From contig OY482852.1 of NCBI GenBank assembly GCA_960531495.1, positions 11,150,166 to 11,214,165 of the forward strand: a stretch of 64,000 nt of DNA, read 5' to 3'. Shown here one piece after another: positions 35,349 through 49,775 of this stretch; the stretch's first letter is position 1; the number at the start of each line of letters is the position of its first letter. The DNA is from Zeus faber. Its lineage: Eukaryota; Chordata; Actinopteri; Zeiformes; Zeidae. The position numbers and the translations under genes are program-made. Below the pieces are notes generated by a model, which worked only from the letters and a program-made list of their open reading frames with translations, was not told the DNA's origin and searched no databases.

Positions 35349-37521
35349 CCTGGAGTGCAGGGAAGCTGGAGCAGACAAACTAGCACTGGAGCGTGAGAGA
35401 GGCAGCGCTCTGGGTTCCCCGTCCACCCCCCTGCCCCCTCCACCCCTCCACCCCCAACAACAAAACCTCCCCCGCTCCGCCGCCCTGCAACTGAAGCCTC
35501 TCCCAGCTGGATAATGCATACTGATGCAACTTCCCCGAGCCATTCAGAAACCACACACACTACCTGACCCGCGCACGCACAATAACACCCGTCCTAACCC
35601 CCATTCCAATCCACTCCACCCAGCAAGGGGTAGGACCCCGCTCCACCTCCACTCCCCCAATGACCCTTTGCACCCCCACCCACCCCCCTCCTCATCCCTC
35701 AATGGTCTTTCTTTTGTCCCGACAATACAAATGGACTAGGGTTTCAGCTTATTCTGCTGCTTTTTTAAAAGGAAAAGCTTGAAAAAAAAAAAGAGAAAAG
35801 AAGACATCAGCACAGGATTGGTTGGTTGGTTGGGGTCAGCCGCCACAATGGTGCCCCCTTAAAAATTCTCAGGGGAATACCCAATCAGAGCACTGACAAT
35901 ATGTAGGACGTCTTATTGTTAAGGAAGACAGATGTGACGTGTTTAAAAAAAATAGGTTGGATTTATCAAGAAAGACAAGAAAGTCATGTCACCTATGTAT
36001 GGGGGTGGATGACTTCAAATATCTCACCGACATTCCTCGAGAACCACATCAATAGACGTCATGGGGCATGTTGTGAATTCTGGATCAACACCAGAAAACA
36101 AAAACTCTCTGGAGTGTCAAAAAACATCGTCGGGGCATGTTTTTACACTTCAATTTGACAGGTGGCAGATTTTTGTTTCAGAGGTGCACATTAGGCCTGT
36201 CCTCGGAACCGGTCATTGAAAGAACGAATGCATTGCAAGAATAGTGTGAAAAGGTGAAGATCATGTTAGCCGCTGCAGACAGAGAAGGCAGTGATCCTTC
36301 ATAATTAGGTTGGGTTAAATATAGGGAGAGAGCCACTGCACTCTTCTTGTACGGCGATAGTCCCAGATAGCCCATTGACCTCACGCAGACCCAAAAAACA
36401 GAAGGCTTATCCTTGACAAGAGCAGTTATCTGTCACACACATATAACCCATGGGCTGTTATTACCTATAGACTCCACAAACACTCCGCACGCACTCCCCA
36501 GCTGGGAGAATTTGAATGTTAAAACTGTCTAGTCTACAGTACAATGTTTTTGGAAACTTATTTTTGTAATTTAGGATGGCGGGGTGCGGTTGATATTTTT
36601 GTCGTATTTTCAATGCAAAAACACAAATGTTCTCATTTTGTCATTAAATCTCTCAATGATATCTCTACTGTATGATTTGTGGGGTTAGGAATAAGAGCGC
36701 CGAGTCCTTTCCCCTGGTAAAGAACTCCCATGTGGGACTCCAGGCTCCCGTGTCACTGGAGGAGGCATCCGTCTGTATTTAGATTTTTGCTGATTTAGAT
36801 CAGTGCTATGACCCACTGTATGGGAAGATGCACAAAACTGCACAAGGTTTTATTTTTTTATCAATATTTAAGATATTCCCTCTAACAAAATACAGCCTGC
36901 GTGTTATAAATTGACTTTTGCAGCATTGTTTTAAATACCAAACCAAAATACACCCTCAAAATCTTTGTAATTAACGAAGGAAGGGGAAATGTTCTGGACA
37001 GTATGGTTCTGGCTGATCTACAGAACGCAGCCTTTTTTTTTTTGGCACAAAGTATTAAACTTTTCCGGTTGTTTTTCCACAAGCTGTCCAAGGGTTTAAA
37101 ATAGCCCCCATTTGCGCAGGCTTCTGGTAAACAATATTTATGTGATCTGAGAAAACAGATACGCCGTCCCAGCGGGGGGGGGGGGGGGCACTTGCAATCT
37201 GACAAGCCTATCAAGGGTATAAATTAGGCAGATGACACAAGGGCTGCAGTTTCATCATTTTTATAATCATAACTTACACGATTAAACAGATGGAAACATC
37301 ACACAACTGAGACGACGAATGGAAAAATCTTTCAACTTTGATTTTTTTTTATGGACACATGCACGCACACACACACAGTAAAGGATACATTTAAAAGACA
37401 GAAATAGCCACTGCATTAAACGGTTGCTTGAAAGTGTGTATTTGATTTGAGCAAACCTAAATTATCCAGAATGTCCGTGTAAGTATACATTACTGGGTGG
37501 TCAGTTGTCATGCACTGACAC

Positions 37522-37526
37522 CACCG

Positions 37527-37568
<42 letters not shown>
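37522..37568. repeat. CA microsatellite
   Basis: Uninterrupted ACAC tract. Confidence 0.9.
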
Positions 37569-37569
<1 letters not shown>

Positions 37570-38229
37570 AAACTGTGGAATGTGACACCTCGGTCCCACC
37601 TCAGTCAGTACCAGCCTCACAGTGCCACACAGGCCACCCAGCCGCCATTGTTTTCAAGAACTCCACTTTCAACCTCACCCCTTTCTTTTTCCAAGGGGAG
37701 CGGGTTCCTTCAAGCTGTTGAACTTACCAAAGTAAATCCAGTAGTAATGTGTGTACTGATGCCTATGCAAGTGCCTTTTAACAGCGCAACGGAACATTTG
37801 GTATGCTTTGTCACTTTTTACCACAGTATCTACATTGGATAGATTTCACCGTTGTGTTTTCAAATTCCAAATAACGCAACACGACAAATGGTATATACTT
37901 TATCTGAGGTTTTCCACAAGACACGGCAAAGGAAATTACTCAGCAGACCGACAAGAAGCATGAGTAGTCACATCTTGATAACAAAAAAAAACAGCACATA
38001 GAACAAATTAAATGAGTAAGGGTAAAGTGATGACTAATATCTCATATCGTACTCATATTGTGTACTTACAATTGAAGTTTGGCAATATAGATCCTTAGGG
38101 AAGAAAAACTCCCAATACAACACAATGGTTGAATGAGTTATCACGGCACCACTCCCACTGTGGAATCGCTTCACGTGGACTCGAGAACACACCTTGCACC
38201 ATCATCCAAACCAGCGACAGAACGGTAGT

Positions 38230-38279
38230 CCTGAATTTCCCCACGGCCATTAATAGTCTTATCTTATCTAATCTTAACC
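38230..38279 (+). mobile_element. Non-LTR retroelement 3' tail
   Basis: CTGAATTTCCCCACGG, then TTAATAGTC and (TTATC)n-like units. Confidence 0.6.
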
Positions 38280-38688
38280 TTCCCATCCCTAAAGAAAGAC
38301 CTCCGGTGCAGTGGCTCTATTTCGGATTGTGCAGCTTGTGGCTCTGGGATCTCCAGGTTGATGAGTGCGTACACAGCTATACAAACACAAACAGCTATAC
38401 ACACACACAAACACACAAACACCCCCGAACCCCCACCAACTCACAGCCTCCAAACCCTGAGACATGTACAGTATACTGTATGTGCAGACATGTAGATTCA
38501 AATGTTAGAAATGTTTTTTATCTTGCTTTGACCATACAGTATATGTACAGTTTTTATTTTATATATGGATATATGACAATTTGCATTTTTTTAAATTGTT
38601 ATTGTATATTGTCAATTTTAGGACTATTGCCAATGTATTTTTGTTTTCATTCTATTACTTTATTATCATTGTCTATTGTTTTGATATA

Positions 38689-38689
<1 letters not shown>

Positions 38690-38786
<97 letters not shown>

Positions 38787-38787
38787 A
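38690..38787. repeat. TCTG/TCTA microsatellite
   Basis: Five TCTG units followed by about 20 TCTA units. AT-rich sequence on its left resembles the AT-rich stretches beside the intronic copies A and B. Confidence 0.92.
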
Positions 38788-39212
38788 AGCTCAAATATAT
38801 TTAAAACAATTATTTTTTTAAATGTATGCACCCATATCATTCTACGTTTTTCCGTCAACTCTGTTCGGAAGGACTTAACTCGACCGTCAGCACCCGTGAC
38901 TCCTCCAGCCAGTCAGGGCGATAGAAAGCAGCTGCTCAACAAACAGCCGCGCCATAGCCGTACGCTGTAATGTGGGGAAGCACCGGCTGAGCGTGCCACC
39001 TGTCACGACCCCCACCCCCGTGCACCTAGGCCCCCCGCCGGGTGGACGTCTCACTCCGACACAAAAGAAACTGTCTTCCCATCGCGGGCCAGCACAGGTG
39101 GCTGGAGGAGGCAAGGTCAGGTTACAGAAACAACCGCTCCCCCTCAGAGTCAAGGAGAGGACACTCACAGGCCCAGATTTGGGTGATTAGTATAAAATGA
39201 GAAAATATGTGT

Positions 39213-39213
39213 C

Positions 39214-39257
<44 letters not shown>
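39213..39257. repeat. GT microsatellite
   Basis: TGTC units then uninterrupted GT. Confidence 0.9.
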
Positions 39258-39258
<1 letters not shown>

Positions 39259-42200
39259 TTGCTGAAGACCATCCTGACCCGAGGACATGAAACGTCTCGC
39301 TTATCGAATCTGATAAAAACAATTACACTGAGCAGAATAACTAGAAAATAAACCAGCCTCATATTAAACAAACTGACATGTATATTCAATTTGCCATCTT
39401 TGTACAGACTTGCCTGGGTTCTAACGCACGACCAAATCTATTTCAAGAGGAATTTCATAAATGATATCGATAATGGGCATAATGTGACGAAGCATCCAAG
39501 CAGCTCTTCCTGCACCATGATCGAATCTGTTTTTTTTGTAGAAATCAAACATAACTGTCTTCTGTGTTACTTAAACATATTTGTTTTCTACTTCAAATAC
39601 TTAAAATCCTTGCTTTTGGGGTTGTTTAATAAGTAATGCCATGTCTCAACACCTGCTTCACTCTTGAATTCAACAGCTGCGATTAATGGTCCGTTCATTC
39701 TCAACACAAACGCACAGACAGACCTCAGAGTGCCGACACCAGGAATGAACCTCACTGACAAATCAGACTCAACTCAACCAAAAAAATACATTTTCTTAGT
39801 CAACGCAATTTAACCAAAGCAGCTCAAATAAAAAAAACTTTTTTTTTTTTTTTTTTCTGAATCATCACTTACCTTGCACTGCTATGTGGCTTTGATGTCT
39901 CGTCCTAAAACAATATATCGGGGGAGCCATTAGCTCCCTGGTCTCCAGTGACCTGACAGCTGTCTAACCAGGGAGGACCGGCCCCAAAACGTCCCACAGA
40001 AAGCTGACATGTTTCATCAGACACTCAGCTCTGTTGACTGAGGAGAATCACAATATTAAGCCCGGCCAGGCAAAAGAGAAGTTTCCCAGCCCCTCCAGGC
40101 ATCCCAATTCCTCGGCGGGGCGTAACCCAACCGTCTTATCTGCACCCATCTCCCCCTGTGTGTACACTGCGAGGGGAGCCCGGAGCCGTGCATCACCGCA
40201 AAGTCCACACCACTGCACTTTGACTTTTCTCTGGATCCTGTGTAAAGTTGGATTGAACGAACGCATTCCTTTTGAATCTGCACATGCTTGGCGACCTGCA
40301 ATTAAAAGCCATTATGCTGTTGTTGTTGTTGTCCCCCCCACCCCGGCACCAATTACCGATCGCGGAACAGCTTAAAGTAACATGCCTGGCGAATGTCACA
40401 ATGTGATCAATCGCATGGAAACATAAAAGACATCCTCATCTTAATCTGCAGAGACAATGCGGAGCCTGTCAGAATGCAAACTGCCCCGAGTACTTTTGAT
40501 TGCACCAGATGTCAGCTAGCATTGTTATGTGGATTACTTGAGCCACTCGGCAAACACCTCCAGGTGTGCATTCCACACCAGGCAGGGGAAGGTGGAAGCC
40601 CCTCCTCTGAATCAATAAAAAGTCTCTCTCCTTCAACCCCAATAGGAAATATTGGTAAAAAAAAATGTAATTGGTACTGGATTATGTGTGGTTTTCTGAC
40701 TGTCAATGGAGAGTTAAGATCGGAAAAACCCAACTGCCAACGACTTTTACAGCTTGACAGGGGCAGAATATGGGGCAGGATGGCAGGTGAGGCCCTTTAT
40801 GGAAGCCTGAGATTTAGGGGGCCCGGGACAAGCGTCAGATCTCTGGGCTGAGCTGTACACCTGGTCTCGGCAGGCTCTCTAATCTTGGGAGGAAGGACCA
40901 GAAATTAGAGGTCGTCGCTCAGATCGCTCACGCTGGAGTGACTAGTACAGGGTGTGCAAACACTTGAGCAGAGGGCAGCAGAAGGGCAAGGTGAGCTTGA
41001 TCTTGGAAGCCAAGGTTCACGGATCTCACATGAAATGAGACAGACTAACAGTTGGAAATGAGCACAGGTTTGCCACTTTCTAGTTAACAATTTTATTATC
41101 TGAGGTTCATCTCTTTATTTAAGGGTGTGATGGCAGGAATTTAGACTTAAGAGTAGTTTAGAGTGGCATTTAGAGTTGCTTCCTATCAAGAAGGGGAGAT
41201 TCTGCAAGCTAAAGCACACTAAAAGTCCAGTGCATATTTAGAAAAGTGTCTTTCGGGGCAGTGTAATTCAAGTCAGAAAATGATGAACTGATATAAAAAA
41301 AAGTAAACCCAAGTAAACAGACGATTACAATTAAAGAAAAAAATAATAATTAGTCCACCTTCTCCCTCCTCATTTCCAATAAAGCCAAAACGCGGCCCAG
41401 GAGAGCGGCTCCCCAGGGCCCATTAGAGACACTGAGGAGACTAGAAATGAAATGATGGGGAGCACTGGGGCTGAGAGAACAAGGAAGAAGCGAGAGAAAG
41501 AGAGCAAAGACAGATAGAGGGAGGGAGGTTCGGGCAATGGGTGAGGGGAAAAGATAGCGAGGGCGAGGTGTTTCCTGTTTTCATGTCTCTAATTATACCC
41601 CTCTCTCTGCTGAGGACGGGGGCAGAGATCACCACCTTCACCATAAACGCTCAGGTTCTGCGTTTGATCGTATCCACGTCCACACAGCTCGCTTGTACCT
41701 GGATCATCACATAAACCCCGAAAAACCAAAAATGTTGTTTTATTGTTTTGCTTTTATGCGTCCGACGAGAATGGGACGCGACGCTCCGCGCGTGTCGCTG
41801 TTTGTCCTTATCTTATTTATCAGAGTGACGAGTGAAGTTCAATGGGTTTAAACGCTTCACACTTGGCTGCTTAAATGACAACACTTAGTCTAATTAATAA
41901 TGATAAAACACTATGAGTCATATGAGAAGTCTAAAAATAACAACGCTATATTCGCAATTTATATTTGACCGTTGCATGATATTTAATACCTCAGTAGTGA
42001 ATGCATGACACTTGTTTTCAAATTTAAGAGCGTCTGGTCCGCTGTAAACGAAACGATTTGTCAGGACAATAATTCCTTCCTGTTTACAGATGCAGAGGAG
42101 ATAATATTCCTGGAATTATTTGGGTCTTTCAGAGATTGAGGCAAGGCTCCCCGGTGTATTCTTCAAAACATTTACAAGAAAATGTGACGTCCTCTGCAGC

Positions 42201-44835
42201 TGCCACCTGATGCAGGTCTAAGATTACATTGGGAATCACTAAGAATCGCGATTATTTGTTTTCCAGTTCCTCTCTCTGTTGTTTGAAGAAATATTTGAAC
42301 TTGTTGTTGTTCAACAAATTAAATAAAAAATCATATCTATTCATTATCACATTTATTATAACTTTTTTTTAAATTTTGCTTTGTTGTTTGTTTTGTATTT
42401 AGTTGTTTCTTTGTACATGTTTCTTCCCTATTTGATGCTGAACTGAACTGTAACTTGTAATATAATTTAATTTCTTCTTATTAACTATCTTTGACAAAGG
42501 TTGTAATCTCACAAGCCCTAAGGTGTTTTTTTTCAATGGCCGATGCATATTGGACACATTTTTAGTAATTATGCTCCATCCATCATTTTATATATTTGTT
42601 TTGCACAAACAAATTAAAATAAACGAAACTGAAATCACCTCTGTTGATTATATGTCAGTATTGCAATAGTGTAATAAAGTAAAGTAATATCAGTATTGCA
42701 TCTCATTTTGTTGTATTGTATCTTAATGTACATTGACCTGTTTCTGAAGTGATAACAACTGGCAATGGCAGTAAATGCATTATTAAATATACAGTATGTA
42801 GACACTAGTTTCTTGCCACCCCTGTCTCACACAAGTAGAAACACAGCTTGACATTTTGGGAGCCTGATAAGACAGGGGAAGGCCTTCCTCTAGTGGCCAA
42901 CCCAGGAATCTAAGAACAATATAGTATATATATATAAAATATTTCCACCAACAACAAATAACACAATTACATTTATTTCAAAGTAACTGAATCGCTCCAG
43001 GAAACACTCAAAAGAGGCATATCGGTGCATTGTTAAGATGCAAATTATAAATAAATAAATAAAGGACATAATAAACTCCGAGACAGTTCCCAGACTTTGG
43101 ACCCAGTGGGTATCTTGAAGTACAGGATATTAATAATCGTTTTGACAACCTTGGTTTGTAATCAGCTTTTAGTGCCGCCATTAGTATGCAGGGAAAGACA
43201 GGCACGCTGGGACGGGAGGCGGGGGGTGGAGGACGGAGGCTTGGACGGGAAGGAGCCATCTCTCCTACTAAGCATCCTTCATCAATGAGCGCACGTTGCC
43301 GTGGCAACCGCACTACCAGCCACACCACCAGCCACATGCACAGTGGCCTGGCGATTGTTTACGGTACACATCCCACTTTGTACACTCAGATAAACTACCA
43401 ATTCATGGCAAATACAGGGAAAGAAAGAAAAAAAAAAAAGGTAGAACGTGGAATGCGTCTTCCGTGGCAGCGTTTGGGGTGAGTTCATCTGTGATAGAGA
43501 TTTGAAACGTAAAACATAACAAGGGTCACAAAGGTCACAAAGCTCCACTTGAATGGGAGTTGCGGACGCTTTGTAGTCTCCTGTAACTCCCCCGTCATAA
43601 ACAACATAGGTGGCATTCGCACCAAGCACCAAGCAAATTGTGTTCACTTCTAAATAAAAAATAATCGTCCATTAATCCTTATTGTTTCGGCACAAGTGCT
43701 GCCAAGCTCAGATCTATAGGACCTCTAACCTCGATCTCATGGGGATAATGGCAAACTTTGGTCGCTATTTATTGGTAAGAAAATAGTAAAGAAGCCCTTG
43801 TTGACTGTTATTACCTATATCGGAGGCCGCTCTTCATTTGTTGATGCGAGAATGCGCCATAAGCAGCCTCCGCCGCCTGAGATGCACCTCTAGGACAGAT
43901 GCTCGTCTGCCCCCCTCGGAATAATCAATCGGGACCGGGATACGCGAGTTAAAAGCGCACAACAGGCCCCGGCGGCACTGTTCCCACTCGCTCTCCCTCG
44001 CTCCTATAAAACCGGCACGTCCGTCGGTCCGCCGGGGGGAACCAACTTCACCCAGCGGCCGGCAAGGAGAAGAAGTCCGATTTTTTTTAAATTTTTTTTT
44101 GCGAGAGGGAGTCTTGGAATTAGTGAACCATTTTCCCTCCAGATTGTGTTCTAAAGCTCGGGGCTTAATCAAGTGGAAATTGGGAATAGGGGTGTGGGGG
44201 TGGCCACGGGTCAGGGTATAGGGTAGAATGGACCAATTGTTCAGATAAAGGCCTCATGTTGAGCGAGCTTTGATGTCCCTCGGAGGGGGGATAATGTTGT
44301 GCTGGGGTTTTACAGTACCATTTCACCACAAAATACTCGGCGTTCGCTCTCCGGAGGCGACATTTTTGGGGGAATGTGTAGAATCTGGCTGCTAAAGGAA
44401 GGAGGTGCTCCACATGGAATGCAGATCTAAAGAGTGCATTTAGAAATAAGTGGTAAACAAATAAGGCATTTTAGACGCAGCAACAACAAATCAAACTCTT
44501 ATCAGTGGGCGATTTGTCATTTTAGATTTTATTTATTTTATTCCATGTCCTCTATCGCTCTGGTGAAACAGTCTTTGGGAGGAGATTGAAGTGAAATTCC
44601 TCCTGTTTTGGACCCTCTCTCCCTCCCACGGCAGCAGACCGAGCTAAGCCCCCACTGCTCCATTGTGCTGCGGGGCCTTTCTCATGCATCATGTCCGCAG
44701 GGAGGCTGGACTAGCGCTGAAGTCCGAGCACTAGCACGTTTATGCCAAATCTGGCTCAAACAGCAACTTAATTAGACGGAAAGGTGTCTCGAAGCGACAT
44801 AGAAGCTCGGATATGGGTGTTTAATGGAAGTTAAA

Positions 44836-44958
44836 GTTGTTGTTGTTGCTGGTTAAAAGATAGGTCAATACATAATAGATTACCCAGAAAAACAGATTGT
44901 TGTAAAGAGTACAGATACATGTATTTAACTTTTAGCTTGTACTTGATATATCTATATC

Positions 44959-45032
<74 letters not shown>

Positions 45033-45229
45033 TATATTTGTGTGTGTGTGTAGAGAGAGAGAGAGACAGTATATTGAGTATTTTCTGACCAGATTACTTG
45101 GTTCTGTTGTCGTTGTTGTTGTTTAAAAGATAGGCCCATACATGTAAATAACCCAGAAACACAGATTGTTGTAAAGACTGCGTACACACGTATTTAACTT
45201 TTAGCTTGTACTTAATATATCTTTTTATA
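44836..45229 (+). repeat. Direct duplication around a GT/TA microsatellite
   Basis: Copy 1 is 44836-44957, copy 2 is 45104-45229; see findings. The GT/TA/GT/GA tract lies between at 44963-45064. Confidence 0.8.
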
Positions 45230-45717
45230 TACATACAGTATTTGGAGTCCTTTCTTACCGGGTTCCTTGGTGGTGCAGCAGGTGCACACTGTGTGATGCT
45301 ACTTGTTGTCACCACTTGTCACAGCGCGACGAGCAAACTTTAAAAGTTGACTTTAACTCTCCGACTTTTTTTTTTTAAAGCAACTCGCCCCCCGAACACG
45401 GAGACGTGCGAGGCCGTAAGGCGTCCTCGAAAACCCTCTATATCGCCCACTTTCTGGGACACCGCTTGTTGTCAGTGTGGGTGTGTGTGGAGCGGAGGAG
45501 GCTCGGGGCTCCCACGGCGGGTGTTTGCGTTAACCCTTCCCTCCCCTCGCTCCGCGGAGCGGCCATTGTTCGTCCCAGTGGGACCCTGCTCCCAAATCCC
45601 TGTTGGGAATGTGTTGGACACAAATTCAAATACACTCAAGTCACTTTTATGTAAGCATTCACATGGGATATTCAATACATTAATCAAATATTTCACAGTA
45701 AATAATAATAATAACCA

Positions 45718-45721
45718 ATTG

Positions 45722-45778
<57 letters not shown>

Positions 45779-45860
45779 GTTATTATTATTATTGTTGTTG
45801 TTGTTATTATTATAATTATATTATTATTATTATTCTTGTTGTTGTTGTTGTTGTTGTTTC
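45718..45860. repeat. (ATT)n / (GTT)n trinucleotide array
   Basis: Long TTA array grading into TTG units. The apparent poly-Ile/Leu reading frame is repeat translation only. Confidence 0.92.
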
Positions 45861-47142
45861 AAAACAATGGAAATGAATCAATTCAAAATAATTAATGATA
45901 AAAATAACAATTAATAACTCTTTACTGAAGTAAATGTACAACTACCCTGAAACAAAATACTGTAAACACTTTTCATAGACATTTTTTTTCCTGCAGATCA
46001 GTGTTCATGCAGATCCTAATTAAGAAGACTATATTTACTTGGATATACTTTGCCGTAGTTACTTATATACTTTTTATAAATAAGTGTAAATCCTGTTTTT
46101 GTTTTTTTACTTAAGTAGAGATATTTGCTATTTGTTCATTTCATTACTGCTGACAATATAACATAGCCAACTAACTTTGCTTGGATGAGTATTCACATAC
46201 GATATTATATATATATAAATCAAATATTAAGAACATTACTTTTCATTTCAGCAAGTATTATGACAACCGGAATGTTGTCACACCATAGTAATTCAGATTT
46301 TGTACATTCAAAATGTAACCAGGTCGATTACAAATAAGGTTTTAAAATGGGAGTAAAAATACATAAATAATTAATAATAATAAATACATGTGTTTATAGT
46401 TATTTATTTTGTGAACAAAAACATTTGTTGAAATGAATTTAGTTGAAAGATTTCCTTTGTTTGATTTCAGAGATCCTTATAGGAACAATACAAAAAAGTC
46501 AGGCAGTGCAACTGTAAATAAATAGTTATTAATATACTCAAATACTCATACCGCTATACTAAAGACTTGTATGTGTTTTCACTGTTGTGTCTAAAACACA
46601 TTCACCCAAAAAGATTGATTTAAATGAATCTAGTTAATAACATTTTTCATTACTTATATAGAAATGCATGTACTCGTACTCCTGACATGTGTGTGACAAT
46701 GTTATAGTCTCCGAGGTAGAATAACAAAAGAAAATGCCATGGGCAATTATGTGAATGAACTATATAATGTTTATTAAAATATATAAAAGACAAAATACAT
46801 ATATGCATAATTATACCCATGATGAAATATGCATATACAGTTTAATAATTATACAGTAAAATGTGTTTACATATATAGATTTTTATACATATAACAAGTT
46901 ATTTTTGCATTTAAACTGGCAGTGGTGATTTCATTTTTCTCCCCGGACAGGAAACCCCTAAATCCACAGCAGGGCACCCGGAGGAAGAAACTTTTTGAAA
47001 AGCTTAAGAACAGCAGCACCTTAACACCTGAGATCCACGGTTTATAAAGGTCTCACACGTAGTAACACCCCCCATTTGGACACATAGCTTTTAAGGACAA
47101 GGACATGGAGGTAATGTAATGACCTCCCATCCTTATTGGCCC

Positions 47143-47148
47143 TTTATT
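47143..47148 (-). terminator. Candidate poly(A) signal for nkd2
   Basis: TTTATT on plus is AATAAA on minus, 270 bases past the nkd2 stop codon. Confidence 0.45.
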
Positions 47149-47417
47149 ACAAAAGTAATGTGCAGAGCAGTCCAGAAAAATAAACTATTAAGAACTTCCA
47201 TAACAGACCTTTGAAGAAACATCCTACAATCCAATAATCCTCAGCAGCCACACTATATAATTCCTCAGTATGAAATCATTTCAGCATATTACTGGATAGC
47301 TTGCAAAAGGAGGAGATTCTGGACAGAAGTGTAGACATTCCATTTAAAGGTGAGTCTCTTTCAGACTGGCTTGGTGGTTGGTCCTTTGCGGCTCCAGCGT
47401 GCGGTCTCCGGACGTGG

Positions 47418-47570
47418 TCATGTCTGATGGTAATGGTGGTAGTGGTGGTGGTGGTGGTGTTCATGGTGATGGTGGTGTTCATGGCGCTGGACCAGAGGAA
47501 CCACAAACCCAGGGCTGCCAGGCGGGCCAGACACCTGCTCCCTCTCCAGGACCGAGGGCACCTGGGGCTG

Positions 47571-47604
<34 letters not shown>

Positions 47605-49618
47605 GCGTAGGAGGCAGGGGACAGGGGGGTCTTGGTGGGGGAAAGGGCCTCTCTGGCCTTGGCCCTCAGACGTTTGCTGTGGCTGTACTGCAAGGGGTGC
47701 TGGTGGTGGCCCGAGGCCTGGACCTGGGCCTGGTGCGGGAGGTGATACACATCCTGGCCGCCGTGGCCCGACAAGTTGCCTCCGTGCAGCATGGCGTGGT
47801 AGCCGTGGCATTTACTGGATTTACCGCCTCCGCCTCCCTTATATGTTCCTTTGGGCGACTTGAGGAACTGGGCGCCCTTGCCTCGGGATTCTGTGGGGTT
47901 GTAGCTATCGCCGATGACCTGCGAGCGGCGCTGGTGGGCCATGTGGGCTTCCGGTTCATGGGAGCGTGAGCGGCTCTGGGACTGGGAGCTCCGGCCCTGA
48001 GCCTCTGGAGGCGGAACGGGAGTCGTGGTGCCTGGAGGACAGGAGAGAGAGACACTCGGTTACGCCCCCCCCTGCTGGCCAACAACACTCGCGCATGAAA
48101 AACACAACCCGATGGCGACACCAAAATGATGAGGTGTAGCGCTCACCATCGAATCGTGAGGTGTAGTTCTCGATCCCGGCCAGGTCCAGGTAGTGATTCC
48201 GTCTCTCGGTGTTCTCATCAACACAGTAATGCTGGCCCTCCGTCGCCGGCGCCTCAGCGCTCTGCCCTCTGCAAATAATAATGAAACAAAAGATTGCACG
48301 GTGAAAATAAAGAGAGCCGAAGAGCCATCGAGTCTTGAGGCATGGTAACTTTGAGTTGGTGAGCACTCACTTTATGTGAGTGGAGTGCCGTTTGTCGGCC
48401 GAGCGACCCTCTTCCTGGTGATAGCGACCTGGCTCTCGGTCTGAGGGGGCAGCAGGGGCAAGAGCTCAATGGGCCAGTTGGGAAACGCGCGACAACGTCT
48501 AAAAATAGTGATTCGTTCTTTTTACCTGTTACTGTGTTTCTCCTATGTGACCGGGGCTCCGGGGTAACAGTCAGCCTGACACGTAACGTCTTGCTCTTAT
48601 TGTGGCACTGAGAGTGATTCACAGACGCATCCACCACATCGTAGATGGTGTGCATCAGGCTGGACATGTCCTGAAATGATGAGGGTACAAAATGGGGTCG
48701 ACGAGACTTGTTTTTAGGTGAGACGTTTTGTAATAAGAGCTCAATGTGTTTTGGATTGTGAAGCGAAGATATCAAATACAGGACTCAAGTACCTCCTTTG
48801 TCACTTTTCCGCTGTTGTCAAAGTCGTAGAGCGTGAAGATCCACTCTTGTCGGTTGTCGTCCTCCACCGACACATCACATTCCAAGTCCTGATATTACAT
48901 GAAAGTTTTTTTTATAGTTCATACAAGGTGCTCTAACTGCAAAACAAGCCATGGCATAACTGCTCCTGCGAGAGAAAGGTGCAGCACACACAAGACCACT
49001 CGGGGCAGCAAAGGGCAGCAAATTCCTTCACCGAACTGCCGTCAAGGTAATTTCAAGTCACTACTATCTCACTTTACTGCATCCATTACTACATTTGGTT
49101 TCTTCAGCACCTTAGAATCGTGACGGTCTACAGGTTCCTTCTGCTCATGTCGCATAATTTTCCACTTTTTACATTTTTCTAGGAATCATAGTTCTCTGTC
49201 ACAACTCTCTGGCACAACCAGTACAATATGGATGTATCTAGTAACATGACTGCAAGTGACAAAATAAATGAATTTACTAGGTAGGTGGAAAAGCTGATAA
49301 TCTATAATTTCACCATCTGATGCCATTGTAACTGAAGGAATTGGGATGGGATGGGCGTGATGGGTCTCTTACATCCAGACTGATGCGCTTCTTTCCCGGA
49401 GCTTTGCTCGCATCCCGGAGAACATCCCGCTGCCCCTCCTCTGAGTGCAGGTACTGCAGATAGCTCTCACAGCCCTCCGCCTTCTCTGGAGGGAGCACCA
49501 CTGTGAGATGAACAACACAGGTCAGTCAGCTGCACACACGTGACTTCAAAAGCCACTTGGAATGATAAATGTATACAGCTGAAACGTATGTGATACATTC
49601 CAATTAATCATATCTATG

Positions 49619-49686
<68 letters not shown>

Positions 49687-49743
49687 GATAGATGGATAGA
49701 TACTACGGACAAACAGACAGACAGATGGACAGAAAGACAGATG

Positions 49744-49775
<32 letters not shown>

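Larger units (their letters stand above)
35120..47417. other. Intergenic region plekhg4b to nkd2
   Basis: No exon supported on either strand. The first 500 bases upstream of plekhg4b hold a TC tract and a CA/CC-rich stretch, the probable promoter and 5' UTR zone. The rest holds microsatellites, a retroelement tail (38230), a duplicated segment (44836/45104), an ATT array (45718) and AT-rich sequence to 47 kb. Confidence 0.6.

Noticed and set aside
40393-40851. 152-codon plus-strand open frame
   Set aside because: No family resemblance or splice-site pattern; lies in repeat-poor intergenic DNA but reads as random sequence.
43834-44172. Possible promoter with CTATAAAACC near 44004
   Set aside because: A single TATA-like box; no exon, start or conserved protein follows on the plus strand.
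45347-45895. 182-codon frame with long poly-Ile/Leu
   Set aside because: Most of it is the ATT/GTT microsatellite.
47301-47969. Plus-strand 222-codon frame opposite the last nkd2 exon
   Set aside because: Antisense shadow; the minus-strand frame matches Naked cuticle proteins.
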